DNA from: Limnoperna fortunei
Lineage: Eukaryota > Mollusca > Bivalvia > Mytilida > Modiolidae
Length of the DNA: 64,000 nucleotides
Assembly: GCA_944474755.1 (NCBI GenBank)
Contig: OX104112.1
Coordinates: 79,931,756 to 79,995,755, forward strand
Direction of reading: 5' to 3'
Shown here: piece by piece, positions 54,135 to 64,000 of the stretch
Layout: each line of letters opens with the position of its first letter
Numbering within the stretch: the stretch's first letter is position 1
Translations under genes and position numbers: made by a program
The notes under the pieces: model-generated
What the model was told of the DNA's origin: nothing
What the model saw: the letters and a program-made list of their open reading frames with translations, nothing else
The model's database searches: none

Positions 54135-57100
54135 CTAAAATAAAAATATACTGACTGAACTAATCTAAATTTATCACTGATGTTATTTTTAGTTTCATTT
54201 ATTACTTAAAATAATATTCCAATTTGATAATGAAAATATAGTGATATCTATCATAAAAAATTTTCATGCCATGAATTCTGGCTACATTATGAAAATGCAG
54301 TTAAATTTTCAATGGTTTTTAACGCCACTTTCAGCAATTTGTTAGCTATATCACGGAGAAAACCCACCGAACTATGGTAGGAAAGTTGGCAATCCTTGTC
54401 AATTAAGATTGGAGTTGAGTGCACCAAGTGACACGCAAACCCACAACCTCAGTGTTTACAAACCACATGATCAATAGAAGACAAACTATTAACCACTCGG
54501 CCATCGAGGCTGCTGCAGTTAAATGAAATGTGCAGTTAATCTCCAGAAAGATTGTGATTGTGATCTCTGACAGTGGAGTTTAATTTGTTTATAGTACCAG
54601 CACTACAACTCAATTCTTAAGGAGTAAACTAAAAGTTTAAACAAACACAATCATATTTAACAAACCTTCTGATTGTTATATACTAATGCCCAAAGTGCTG
54701 AGATGGCCACCTTCTGGACTGGTTCTATCCCACAATTCACACACTTCATGATCTCGGGTAATAATTTATCTAAAAAACAAAAAAAATTCTCTCAATGGTC
54801 AGATGACATTTGTAAGGTTTGTCAATAACAGTTTTTGTTAGCAGTCAGAAACCAATTTATTGACTGCTTTGTGGAAAAGATTGTGTAAAATAATCAGCAC
54901 ACCACAGAATTGCAGGAAGTTGACCCTTATAAAGCAGAAGAGGGATTTTTTTAGTGGTATCAATCTTATGAAGAATTTTAACAATGAGAAGTGGACCAGA
55001 TTTACATAAATAATCTATAGTATTTTGGTACAGTTTAACCATAAGCCATCAAGCATTGTACAGATTAGCACCTACAACATAGTGTTTTTTGGCTGGTAGG
55101 GTGCTGGGGAAATTTTAACACAAGTTTTGGGTATAAACTTTCAATAAAGTGGAAATCTATAGACATGCAACCATAGGATACTTTCTGCAACAGCAGTATC
55201 ACGATATACCGTAATCTAAAATAATTCTGGTTCATATACAATTGATTAATTTAAAATGGCAAGGTATCTAGGTAATTTTGTTTTAAGTTTTTAGCCAACC
55301 AAAAATGGCTTGGGATTTACAGTTATCTGAGCTTATATGAACCCATACATATTCAGCTTTAAACCAGTTCGAGTTGCTTGAATCAATTTATTGTTTTAAG
55401 GTTTGTATATCAACAATATTTTTAAAATAGTCACAACCTGTGGTTATTATATCCAAGCAACAGAATCTGTTTAAATTGAAAATACACTGCCAAATTGTTG
55501 CAAGAATGATTATTACCTTTTGTGATGGCCATTGACAGAGCTACAAAGAGGACCTATTACCTTTTGTGATGGCCATTGACAGAGCTACAAAGAGGACCTA
55601 TTACCTTTTGTGATGGCCATTGACAGAGCTACAAAGAGGAACTATTACCTTTTGTGATGGCCATTGACAGAGCTACAAAGAGGACCTATTACCTTTTGTG
55701 ATGGCCATTGACAGAGCTACAAAGAGGACCTATTACCTTTTGTGATGGCCATTGACAGAGCTACAAAGAGGAACTATTACTTTTTGTGATGGCCATTGAC
55801 AGAGCTACAAAGAGGACCTATTACCTTTTGTGATGGCCATTGACAGAGCTACAAAGAGGAACTATTACCTTTTGTGATGGCCATTGACAGAGCTACAAAG
55901 AGGACCTATTACCTTTTGTGATGGCCATTGACAGAGCTACAAAGAGGACCTATTACCTTTTGTGATGGCCATTGACAGAGCTACAAAGAGGACCTATTAC
56001 TTGTACATGTAGCACAACTGGGAGTTGTTTGCATATTTTCCATTTTGATTTAGCTTTTGAGGTTTAATATAAAGAAGTTATCAAGTTAATTTTAAATTTA
56101 TAAACTAATTAATTAGTTTGAACACCTCTCGATTATCATGCTTCTGTTGCCAAAAAATGTCTTTAGGTTTTAAGTGGCTAATAATTTTAATTTGGATCGA
56201 TTAAGGTAACGATAAAATCTCTACACAAATAAAATAAATGCAAATAAAATATCATTCTGTACTTGCATCAATTTTGATTATTCAATTTGAAAAAGACTCT
56301 TCCATTTGAGTTGAGAGACTTGACATGTACATTTTGACACCAACGTAAGTTTTTTTTGTAAGTACACTGTACCAGGACAAGGGTAATTTTTTCCCAAATG
56401 GAAATAAATATGTTCCATTAGCAAGTTTTTTCGGGGGCTGTGATGTGTAAGAACCAGACATTAAATTTTATTTGGCCTCAAATGTGACAATTTAAAATAC
56501 TTGAAGTTGTCGTTAGATAATATTATACTAAACAATCTTACCATTAGATAAAAGTTTTGGTTTATTACTGGAATGACAGCTTAGATTTCTAATTATCAAC
56601 ACAGAAACTTCAACTGTTCTTCCTTGACTGTACTCTATGAAGTCCAACAGAAGATCAACAGATTCTGAAAATAAATGTCCTCAATCAATCAAAGGCATGC
56701 ATCATTTTACAACTGTGCATAAAAAAATTATACATGGCATTGGTAACAAGAATTTATTTCCCTTATGATATTTATCTGTCTAACTGAAAAAGGTTTAATT
56801 CCATTTTTAACTATATTGTGGAGACACGTCCTGTTATCATGTTTATTACAGGCAGTTTTCTTTCAAATATTTTCTCTAGAATGAACTTATTTATGCTATC
56901 AGATGACTCGAAACATTTTGTAGTGTAGACAAAATAAATTATTTCAAGTAGTTTTTTGTCTATATTACAGTTTAGGCCCACTGAAGAGTGCACATTGCCT
57001 TAAGGGTCTTAATTTTATGGGGATATATTTTGCAACTTTGGTCTAAGCCTCAATTTTATTTACCAAAATGTAGGAGGACTACTTTTTCATAAATGTAAGC

Positions 57101-60100
57101 AACCCAGTACAATTTTATTTATCAAAATGTAGGAGGACTACTTTTTCATAAATGTAAGCAACCCAGTACAATTTTATTTACCAAAATGTAGGAGGACTAC
57201 TTTTTCATAAATGTAAGCAACCCAGTACATTTTAATGTATAATTTTGTAGTTATGGTTGTTTGTTTTACATTTTAAATTTTAATTCAATTCCTTCACACA
57301 CAAAATTCTAAGTTCAGCATTTACAAGAATGATGAAATCACAAGTTTTTACCTTTAATTTTCAATATCATTTGTTGTCCCTCAACAGAAAATGACAAGTT
57401 AAGAAGAAGTTCTAACCAGCATACTTCTAAAAATTGCTGTCTCTTAGTTTTCTTTGTTTTTCTAGGATTTATCTCTGCAAACTCTCCAAGAAAATTGCTC
57501 TGGAAGCAAAAAAGTCTGAATGTTAAAGTCTCTTCAGAATTAGATCAATACAGTGGTAACTGATTTAGGTTCAGTGTCAATGTTATGTGTATGATAAGAT
57601 AAGGCTCCAACTGTATCCAGGATTTGATTTATTTAACATACATGTCATACATCAGAAGGAAATAAACCAAGAACATGCATCCCAATTTAATTAGTTACTA
57701 AAAGACAAAACAACAAAATTAACAATAGACTGATTGGTTGCTTGCTTGCGAGCAGTATTTCAGCTATATATAGAACAAGAACAAGTTAACAAACAAAAAA
57801 TCCACAGGAAATGAGATGGAATTGTTTTTACACGTACGATATGAATTATTTGTGTGATAAAAAAATTTAAATGAGTACAAATATAATAATACCTGCATAC
57901 ATAAAAATGTAAGCAAAATAAAATTAATAATATCATTATAGTATAAAATATAAATAATTCCAGTTAAAAAATTTTAAAAGCACCTCAAAGTAAGACTCAA
58001 TGTTTTCATCACTGAACTTTTTATGAAACTTTTTCATATGGATTTTTTTACACATTGGTCGAAGAAACAGGTGGGGACAATTGATCAATGCTGGACTGTA
58101 CCTGATCTGTTATGGTATAAAAACCCCTTTCCGAACTTATTATCCAAACCTAGGAATTATCATAATGTAACTTGTTACCCATTAAACAGTAACAGGATTG
58201 TACATGGAAACCACAGTAGCAATTATGAAATATACTTCTGAAAGATTTCACCTTCAAAACTTTTTATTAGTCTTAATATCCACTTTAAAGTACCTTAAAC
58301 ATGATATTCCTACACTCCGATGACAAGGTCAAGGTAGACAGCAGAGAAAATACCATCTTTAGCTGTGTTTCCTTAAGATTTTCTTTTGACACTAACTTGA
58401 TGAGACAATGCACCAGGGAGTTTGCACTCAACTGCTGAGTTTTTGGAGCATTAGTTACGTTTGAAGATGATGGGGTACTGTATGCTAGAGAACTGGTAGC
58501 TGCAAATAGAAAATTAAAATAAATATAACAGTATTATAAATATAGTGATACTTAATATTACCAATGTGTCACTGGCTATGAAAATAAATTGGTTACACTT
58601 TTCTTAACAGTCTTTCAAGATATTTTAGATGTCGGTTTTCCATAAAATGAAAAATTGAAGAAATATTAAAGTTCAAGGTGTGACAAGGTCACTTTATAAT
58701 ACATGTGTTAGTGATTTTTATACAGAATAGTTCTTCCACTTTTACCAAACAAGAATTCTACAAATACTGACCTGTAGGACATTTGGCTACAAAGGTGGTC
58801 AGTAAAGATAAAGTTGAAGACAGAAGATTAGAATCTAAAAGACACCATGTCCATAATCTGTGTACCATGTTATGTAGACCACTGTAAAAACAGGCCATCT
58901 GAAAAATAATATACCGGTAAGGTCTTTCTTCTTCTATAGATTGATTGATTGATTAATTGATAGATTGACTTATTTAATGATTTATTTTTATTTATTTCAT
59001 TATTTACTTATTTTAAACATAAATTTCTGCAAGTAGGAAGCATTTAAGAAATGATGATGCTAGATATAAGTAGTTTTTTTCTGTTTACTTTTTAACAATA
59101 ATGTACATGTTTATGTAAAGATGCTGATCTGTACATGGTTTTATTTACTTATATATGTGGCATTCCAGGAAGACTTGAGGATAACATTTCTAAACAATCC
59201 AGGATATCATCTTGCATAGAAAGTAGAAGTTGGTGATATACAAAATTACATTTAAGCTAAAATAAGTTATGAAGACAGTAAGAATAATGAAAAACATGTG
59301 AAAATTCTAAAGATATTTTTAACTGAACTTACTTTAGCATCTAGATTCTGGAAAATGAAATTTCGGAGAAGGTCAAAGGTCAGAACCAGTTCCTGAATAT
59401 GAGATTCCTCCTTTTTCTTGTTAGTTTTGTTGACTTGCAGAGATTCCAGGCTTAGTTTTGCATAGGTAAGTTTTATATGCTCAATAATGTTTTCTACTAA
59501 ACCCACTGAAAATAAATCCATGTAAATAATAAATCTGTAGTATCCAGTGAGTATTATAAGTCTCTATGTAGTTTGATCAAATAAAAGGATTAAAAATTAT
59601 CTCATTTTAGTTAAAATAAAAGATTGAAATCACTTTCTACTTGGTTTGTTTGTTTGTCTGAAGTTTATGGCATTTTTGAGGAACAGTGGAACTTGAAAGA
59701 ATCATCAAAAACGGTTCAAGCCAACATAGTTCTAGCCTCCAAAGTTGGACGATTACAGCAATCTATCTGTTTCATACCATAATAGTGTTTTTTAGATTTG
59801 TTTGTTTATTTCTTTTACAGTATATGAACTTTTTTATCTAAAATTGTTTTAAATAAGTTATTCAGCACTTTCATTTAATTTTGATAAAAGCGAAAGTGTG
59901 GACAAAGATTTTTCTGATTGGAATGTTTTTTCTTTTTTATTTTATACTCTACTTTGTAGTTAGTAATTTTGAATTTGAAAATCAACCAATTTCAAATTTC
60001 CATTTAACTATTAACAATAATCATAACTTTATTTGTAACTTTACAGGACAACTGGTAATCCTTGTTAATTAAGTTTGGAGCACACCTTGCCTTACCAAAT

Positions 60101-63100
60101 GCTTCCTACACTAGTGTTAACATTCCAATTGGCAACCTCTACAGATTTGACTGGCACAAATTACAACGTTAAATCCCTTTTTAGTTGGTTTGTTAAATTT
60201 AAAAGATTGAAAACACTATTTGATTGGTTTAAATTAAACGAAACAAGCTGGCTGTGCCTTTATCATCCTGAATATTGCTAAATATTGCAGGTGTGAGTTT
60301 TATCAAATTATAATGCAACCACACCATGCTACATATTACTACAGGATTACTCACTGTCCAAGGCTGTCTGTTTAGCAGAAATACATATAGCCAAGAGATT
60401 TCTAAGAGCTGTAGCTGCATGTAGTCTGTCAGGGCTTTTATAGTCATTAGATTTAAGTATAGAATAATCGAACACTTTGGTCAAAGCTTTACAAAGGCAG
60501 CATCCAGTTGTCATAGAGCTCTGGTCTTTGACTTCAGTGTCTAAAATAAATATTAACTTTAATTTTCACTTTTAAAAATGTACACTTTAATACAAGAATA
60601 TTTATTTAAGTAGCCGAGACAGATGAAATAAATTGTATTTGTTAAAGAAATTATCTTTGTGGAAAAAAAATTGTTTCTGAATCTGAAAATTTTGATTCAT
60701 TTTGTATGAGCTGGTTTGTTGCAACAATAAAAGGAAAAGTTAAATTACCTGTGTAAGTCTTGTCATTTAATAATTGTGTGAAAGTAAGAGTTGACTTTGA
60801 GAGTTCTGGTTGTCTCCCTTGCAGTTTGCCTTCTTCAGCAAAGAGTACAGAAAGGAACTGCAGGCAGGTTATGTATAAATTTTTATTATTGTCCAATCTT
60901 TCATCAAGGATCCTTTGTATATTTTCTAAAATAAGGAGAGTAATTAATTACAAATCTATAAAAAAAACCAGTAACTAATGGAGTTTTAAGGTGACACAAA
61001 TGTATCAAATGGGTAATGGCTGATAACAAATGAGTGATTTTTTACAATTCTTTTAAGATATTTTATAATTTGAACTCTATACTGCAAATACTCATTTTTT
61101 AAATGTTTAAATAAATTTGAATCAAGTAAAAGTCTCCATTTTAAAATAAAGATTAAACTACATGCATTAGTGGTAATACATGATACAAATAAGGAAAATT
61201 ATTAATTATTAACCTTTTAACCCGACTGTGGGAGTTTTAAAGAGAAAGCTTAAATGAAAATAGATTTGTATCGGTTTTTTAACCATCTAGTAAAATTTAA
61301 TGGTAAAGTTGACTGACAACTTTTTTCCAACCCTGATAAAAGATTTAATGTTTCAGTTTACCTGACAATGGACCCCATACATTTGGCACAGCTAGAGTAA
61401 TAGCTTCCAAAGCAGATGCTCCCTGTGTCTGTAACAGCATAGACAGAAACTGGAATACTGATATCCATAGTTCATGACAAGCAGATGCTACATCTGTAGA
61501 GCCTAAAATAGAATTCTGGTACTAAAACAATACCCACAATTCATGCATAAAATTATGTTGATTTACTGTAATCTTTTAAATTATGAATAACATTCTAAAA
61601 ATTTATGTTAAACATGAAAATGTGTCTCAGCAACACCCATGTCCTGCTTAACACATATTGGCTAACACCCTGATTTTCTCAGTTCACTCAAGCGTGAAAT
61701 ATTTGGCACAGTTCTGCAAAATGTTGCCACTGAAGAGATCTCATGTTGTTGTAATTGTGTATCAAGTCTCAAGAAGAAGTTAAGTCAATGCAAGGTAAAT
61801 CTGAAGAGGGTCGGACAAATGAACGAATGAAATAACAGAAAATGTATATGGCCCCAAAACTTTCATTAGCAGGACATCAAATAAAAACAAAAACAACAAG
61901 TGAAGTCAAAAGACCACCTTCACAATAAGTATTCGGAAAACAGGAAGTAGATGACCAAGGAGCATAAAATTCCTATACATCATATGATACTATAGGATAA
62001 AGCAATATGCAAAATATCAGCCTTCTACATCCTTTAGTTGCTTAGAAAACTGCAACAGAAATTTTTTTTACAGACTGACTAAGGAACGAACAGACGAAGG
62101 TTAAAACAGAAAAACCACCCGCTTCTTTGAAGCAGGGGTACACAAAAAACAAGTATTGATCTTCAAATAATTATTACAATGTCTAACAGTGACAGACAAT
62201 CTGATTATGACAATGGCATGAACATGATTTCTGATCAAAGTTCCATTGTTTAGAAAAATGGTAAAACGTTGAATAATTATATAATAGCAGGAGCACAACT
62301 TCACTACATACTAATCTTTCTGTGAAGTTTCAGGGATCTGGGTTGAAAGCTGAAGGAGGAGTTGATCACACAAATATGTACCCACTTTGGTAAAATATGC
62401 TAACAAATGACTAAGTTCCAAGTCTGGAAAATAAGGAAAAAAATGCTCAACCACTTCCATAAGAGCCGTTGCACAACTTAAATACATATATGCAATCTTT
62501 CTGAGAAGTTTCAGAGATTTGGGTTGAAAACTATAGGAGTAGTTGATTACACATAATAGATACCCTATTTTCCCTGCCCACCCAACCGCCCCCCAACTTC
62601 ACCATACTATAACTTGGACTGCACTTTGTGCAACCAGACCAAAAATGGGCACACAAATAAGCTTATTCATGGTATTCTCAATTCCAACCTATTCATTCAC
62701 TTTGGAAACAATCTTATTTCAGAATATGACAGAATACTGCATTTATAATACAGGCATAGATCATTGTCTTTTTACAAGACTGTCTGACAATTAGCTCAGA
62801 CTTAGCAAAAACCAGCAATATTTTATACTACCTCATACAAAAGTATCTAAGATTGATTGATTGATTGATTGATTGGATGTCTGCTTTACATCCAGCTAGC
62901 AGTATTTCAGCTATATTCAGGACGGGAACAAGTTAACAAACAATAAATCAGCGAAAATTGGGGTGGGATATGTCACAGCGAATACAATTTTGATTGCCAC
63001 TGGAAACATATGGAGTTTTGGGTAGGGGCGGAAAATTTAGCCTTTTGTAGCGGCTACAATGAGCCTACTGTTTTCCGAAATCTACAAAATAGGTCTTTAT

Positions 63101-64000
63101 CGTGAAAGAAACGTGGCACTCTCCAAACACGTTACCCACTGTGGTCCGCAGTCAGGCTTTCCGTATTATGACCTGACAACCCCCCAACGAGACGTTCTCC
63201 CCTATCCAACACCCGGGGACGCGCTGGGCTGCTCTGTGGGTTGAGCACTGGGAACCCCCCCAGTATGGTCCCAGAAAAATATCTAAAAGATTTACAACAA
63301 AAATAATATTAGACAAAAGTGAACAAAAATATGAATTGATTGGCCCATGCTATTTTAAATTTTGCATTACAAGAATATACATATTTTGAGTATGAAATTT
63401 GTCAAAATTGCAAACAAAAAATGGCAACCACTAAAATTGCTCGCGATTTAAATAGATTTTTATAATTTTTAAAAAGGTCAACATGGTCATGATTTAACAC
63501 AATTAGGTTAATAATACAATAAACTTTATTTAAATGTATTTACTTTAAAAGCCTAACTGCATAAAGTCTACATATATTATTGGTATTGTATTGTCCTAGA
63601 CAGTGTCAATTCCTAGTTATTCTAGTCCCAGAGTGAAGGCAAATTGAATTACAGAATGCATGGGGTTAGGATAAATGCAGAATGGACATAAAAAGTCACT
63701 GGATAAATGGATCATAACCAAAAAAAGTAGTCAAAAATATTCAGTTTGATAGATTTATAAATAAAAGAAGAAACTAGGAACCATGTCAGGTGTTGTTTGC
63801 CTTAAAATTGTTGAAATTTAATATCTGTAACATAAATAAAAATAAAGTATCAATGACCTACCTGAATAAGTTATTGTCAACAAAGACAAGGTTGATAACA
63901 GGAAATTATTGTTAGTCAGGATATCCTGTCTGACAGGTGTGTCATAGATCACACCTGCCCTCAGTAAGTTTAAGATACTGGCATACATCTGTAGTAAGTC
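54000..64000 (-). CDS. RTTN: rotatin, C-terminal 11 exons (5' part beyond the window)
   Basis: Eleven exons join on phase to 552 residues ending in TAA. The order of segments follows vertebrate rotatin: KSPDRLHAATALRNLL, SAKQTALDMGLVENIIEHIK, LTFDLLRNFIFQN, NIMFKSNFLGEFAE, EGQQMILKI, NKPKLLSNDKLLPEI and ALWALVYNNQKAK near the end. Rotatin is a large (about 2200 aa in human) ARM/HEAT-type helical-repeat protein of centrioles and basal bodies, needed for centriole elongation and cilia. This window holds roughly its last quarter. Exons are small (104-206 nt). The intron between the last ARM exons carries an 11-copy array that contains a candidate microexon. Confidence 0.93.
54307..54515 (-). mobile_element. 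tRNA-derived SINE in an RTTN intron
   Basis: Reverse orientation: TTTTTAACGCCACTTTCAGC (tail), TTGTCAATTAAGATTGGAGT, ACCTCAGTGTTTACAAACCA and TTAACCACTCGGCCATCGAG (inverse A box). Near full length. Confidence 0.82.
54666..54769 (-). CDS. RTTN: RTTN penultimate exon
   Basis: Acceptor TTTTTTAG, donor GTTTGT. 104 nt. KLLPEIMKCVNCGIEPVQKV, then ALWALVYNNQK, the most conserved part of the C-terminus. Confidence 0.92.
54770..55510 (-). other. RTTN intron, downstream part
   Basis: AT-rich intron sequence. No exon with the right phase was seen apart from the array units next to it. Confidence 0.5.
55511..55994 (-). repeat. 44-bp tandem array, 11 copies, each with a candidate 24-nt microexon
   Basis: Units at 55511 + 44n (n = 0-10), nearly identical (C/A at one position; the unit at 55775 differs in its donor-side base). 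On the minus strand each reads TCCTCTTTGTAG (acceptor), a 24-nt segment, then GTAATAG (donor). The 24 nt (55517-55540 in the first unit) encode ALSMAITK in the phase required between RTTN exons 56542-56664 and 54666-54769. Confidence 0.93.
56542..56664 (-). CDS. RTTN: RTTN exon with NKPKLLSN motif
   Basis: Acceptor TTTTCAG, donor GTAAGA. 123 nt. SVDLLLDFIEYSQGRTVEVS, then LIIRNLSCHSSNKPKLLSN, a rotatin hallmark. Ends on phase 1. Confidence 0.92.
57052..57229. repeat. 59-bp tandem repeat, 3 copies
   Basis: AATTTTATTTACCAAAATGT, then AGGAGGACTACTTTTTCATA, ending CCCAGTAC, three times at a 59-bp period inside an RTTN intron. Near-identical, so recent. Confidence 0.9.
57352..57499 (-). CDS. RTTN: RTTN exon
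   Basis: Acceptor TGCTTCCAG, donor GTAAAA. 148 nt. SNFLGEFAEINPRKTKK, then FLEVCWLELLLNLS and VEGQQMILKIK. Confidence 0.92.
57500..58293 (-). other. RTTN intron with dispersed repeat
   Basis: About 57725-57810 (GCAGTATTTCAGCTATAT, AACAAGTTAACAAACA) matches 62880-62960, so both carry the same dispersed repeat. Otherwise AT-rich. Confidence 0.5.
58294..58499 (-). CDS. RTTN: RTTN exon
   Basis: Acceptor CTATTTGCAG, donor GTACTT. 206 nt. TSSLAYSTPSSSNVTNAPKT (variable loop), then LVHCLIKLVSKENLKETQLK and LTLSSECRNIMFK. Confidence 0.9.
58772..58898 (-). CDS. RTTN: RTTN exon
   Basis: Acceptor TTTTTCAG, donor GTCAGT. 127 nt, phase 0 in. MACFYSGLHNMVHRLWTWCL, then LSLLTTFVAKCPT. Confidence 0.9.
59333..59505 (-). 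CDS. RTTN: RTTN exon
   Basis: Acceptor TATTTTCAG, donor GTAAGT. 173 nt. GLVENIIEHIKLTYAKLSLE, a Lys-rich linker (NKTNKKKEE), then LVLTFDLLRNFIFQNLDAK. Confidence 0.92.
59506..60354 (-). other. RTTN intron with a possible decayed SINE
   Basis: TTGTTTGTTTGTCTGAAG at about 59645 and CTGGTAATCCTTGTTAATTA at about 60052 recall the inverse tail and middle of the SINE family. The copy, if real, is badly decayed. Confidence 0.35.
60355..60540 (-). CDS. RTTN: RTTN exon
   Basis: Acceptor TATTTTAG, donor GTGAGT. 186 nt. TEVKDQSSMTTGCCLCKALT, then KSPDRLHAATALRNLLAI and SAKQTALD. Confidence 0.92.
60749..60925 (-). CDS. RTTN: RTTN exon
   Basis: Acceptor CTTATTTTAG, donor GTAATT. 177 nt. NIQRILDERLDNNKNLYITC, LQFLSVLFAEEGK, then a less conserved end (LTFTQLLNDKTYT). 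Confidence 0.88.
61362..61502 (-). CDS. RTTN: RTTN exon
   Basis: Acceptor TCTATTTTAG, donor GTAAAC. 141 nt. STDVASACHELWISVFQFLS, MLLQTQGASALEAIT, then LAVPNVWGPLS. Confidence 0.9.
61503..63861 (-). other. RTTN intron rich in dispersed repeats (2.4 kb)
   Basis: Holds the partner of the 440-640 repeat (61930-62060, inverse), a diverged direct duplication (GTTTCAGGGATCTGGGTTGA at about 62326 against GTTTCAGAGATTTGGGTTGA at about 62507), a GATT microsatellite at about 62852-62875, the repeat shared with 57725 (62880-62960), and a GC-richer block at 63000-63260. The ORF at 63059 in that block is not convincing. Confidence 0.6.
63862..64000 (-). CDS. RTTN: RTTN exon, cut by the window edge
   Basis: Donor GTAGGT. 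The visible 139 nt encode DLLQMYASILNLLRAGVIYD, then RQDILTNNNFLLSTLSLLT. The acceptor lies beyond 64000. Confidence 0.88.

Noticed and set aside
55511..55994. CRISPR array.
   Set aside because: Units are contiguous 44-bp repeats without unique spacers, in a eukaryotic intron.
63059..63244. 61-codon ORF in a GC-richer block.
   Set aside because: Lies in an RTTN intron within repeat-like sequence; no splice sites or domain support it.

Overview
The window is animal nuclear DNA: AT-rich, with GT-AG introns and tRNA-derived SINEs. The repeats (SINE tails ending in CAAACAAACAAA, an element ending in TCAGGTGAGCT, very frequent ACATGTA words, Penelope-like and Tigger-like relics) point to a bivalve mollusc, possibly a mussel. 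The species is an inference. There are no bacterial-type operons, CRISPR arrays or viral genes. Four spliced genes were rebuilt by hand from splice sites and reading-frame phase.

Layout. (1) 198-1852, plus: last three exons of a coiled-coil protein that I do not recognise. (2) 1853-16234: intergenic, with a recent 460-670 bp segmental duplication, long hairpin elements, a SINE and microsatellites. (3) 16235-30585, minus: complete seven-exon CIBAR1/FAM92 gene (411 codons), a BAR-domain protein of the ciliary base, with an unusual Ser/Pro/Gln-rich and acidic tail. Its 8.9-kb first intron carries SINEs and a hairpin-type repeat. (4) 30586-36000: intergenic, with a Penelope-like retroelement relic, a bivalve repeat and a palindrome. 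(5) about 36407-48108, plus: eight-coding-exon BTB/C2H2 zinc-finger gene (about 1048 aa, 11 fingers). Its introns hold several tandem arrays. (6) 48109-53820: intergenic, with SINE pieces and a tandemly amplified repeat. (7) 54000-64000, minus: last 11 exons of rotatin (RTTN), a centriole/basal-body protein, running off the right edge.

Two of the four genes (CIBAR1 and RTTN) act at centrioles and cilia. The zinc-finger gene is probably a nuclear transcription regulator. Nothing in the sequence shows that the genes are co-regulated.

The most unusual signal is a set of minisatellites that carry splice sites. In RTTN a 44-bp unit, present 11 times, holds an acceptor, a frame-preserving 24-nt microexon (ALSMAITK) and a donor. 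In the zinc-finger gene a 50-bp unit, repeated about 25 times, is a copy of an exon's 3' end plus its GTAAGT donor. A second exon of the same gene has its donor region triplicated.
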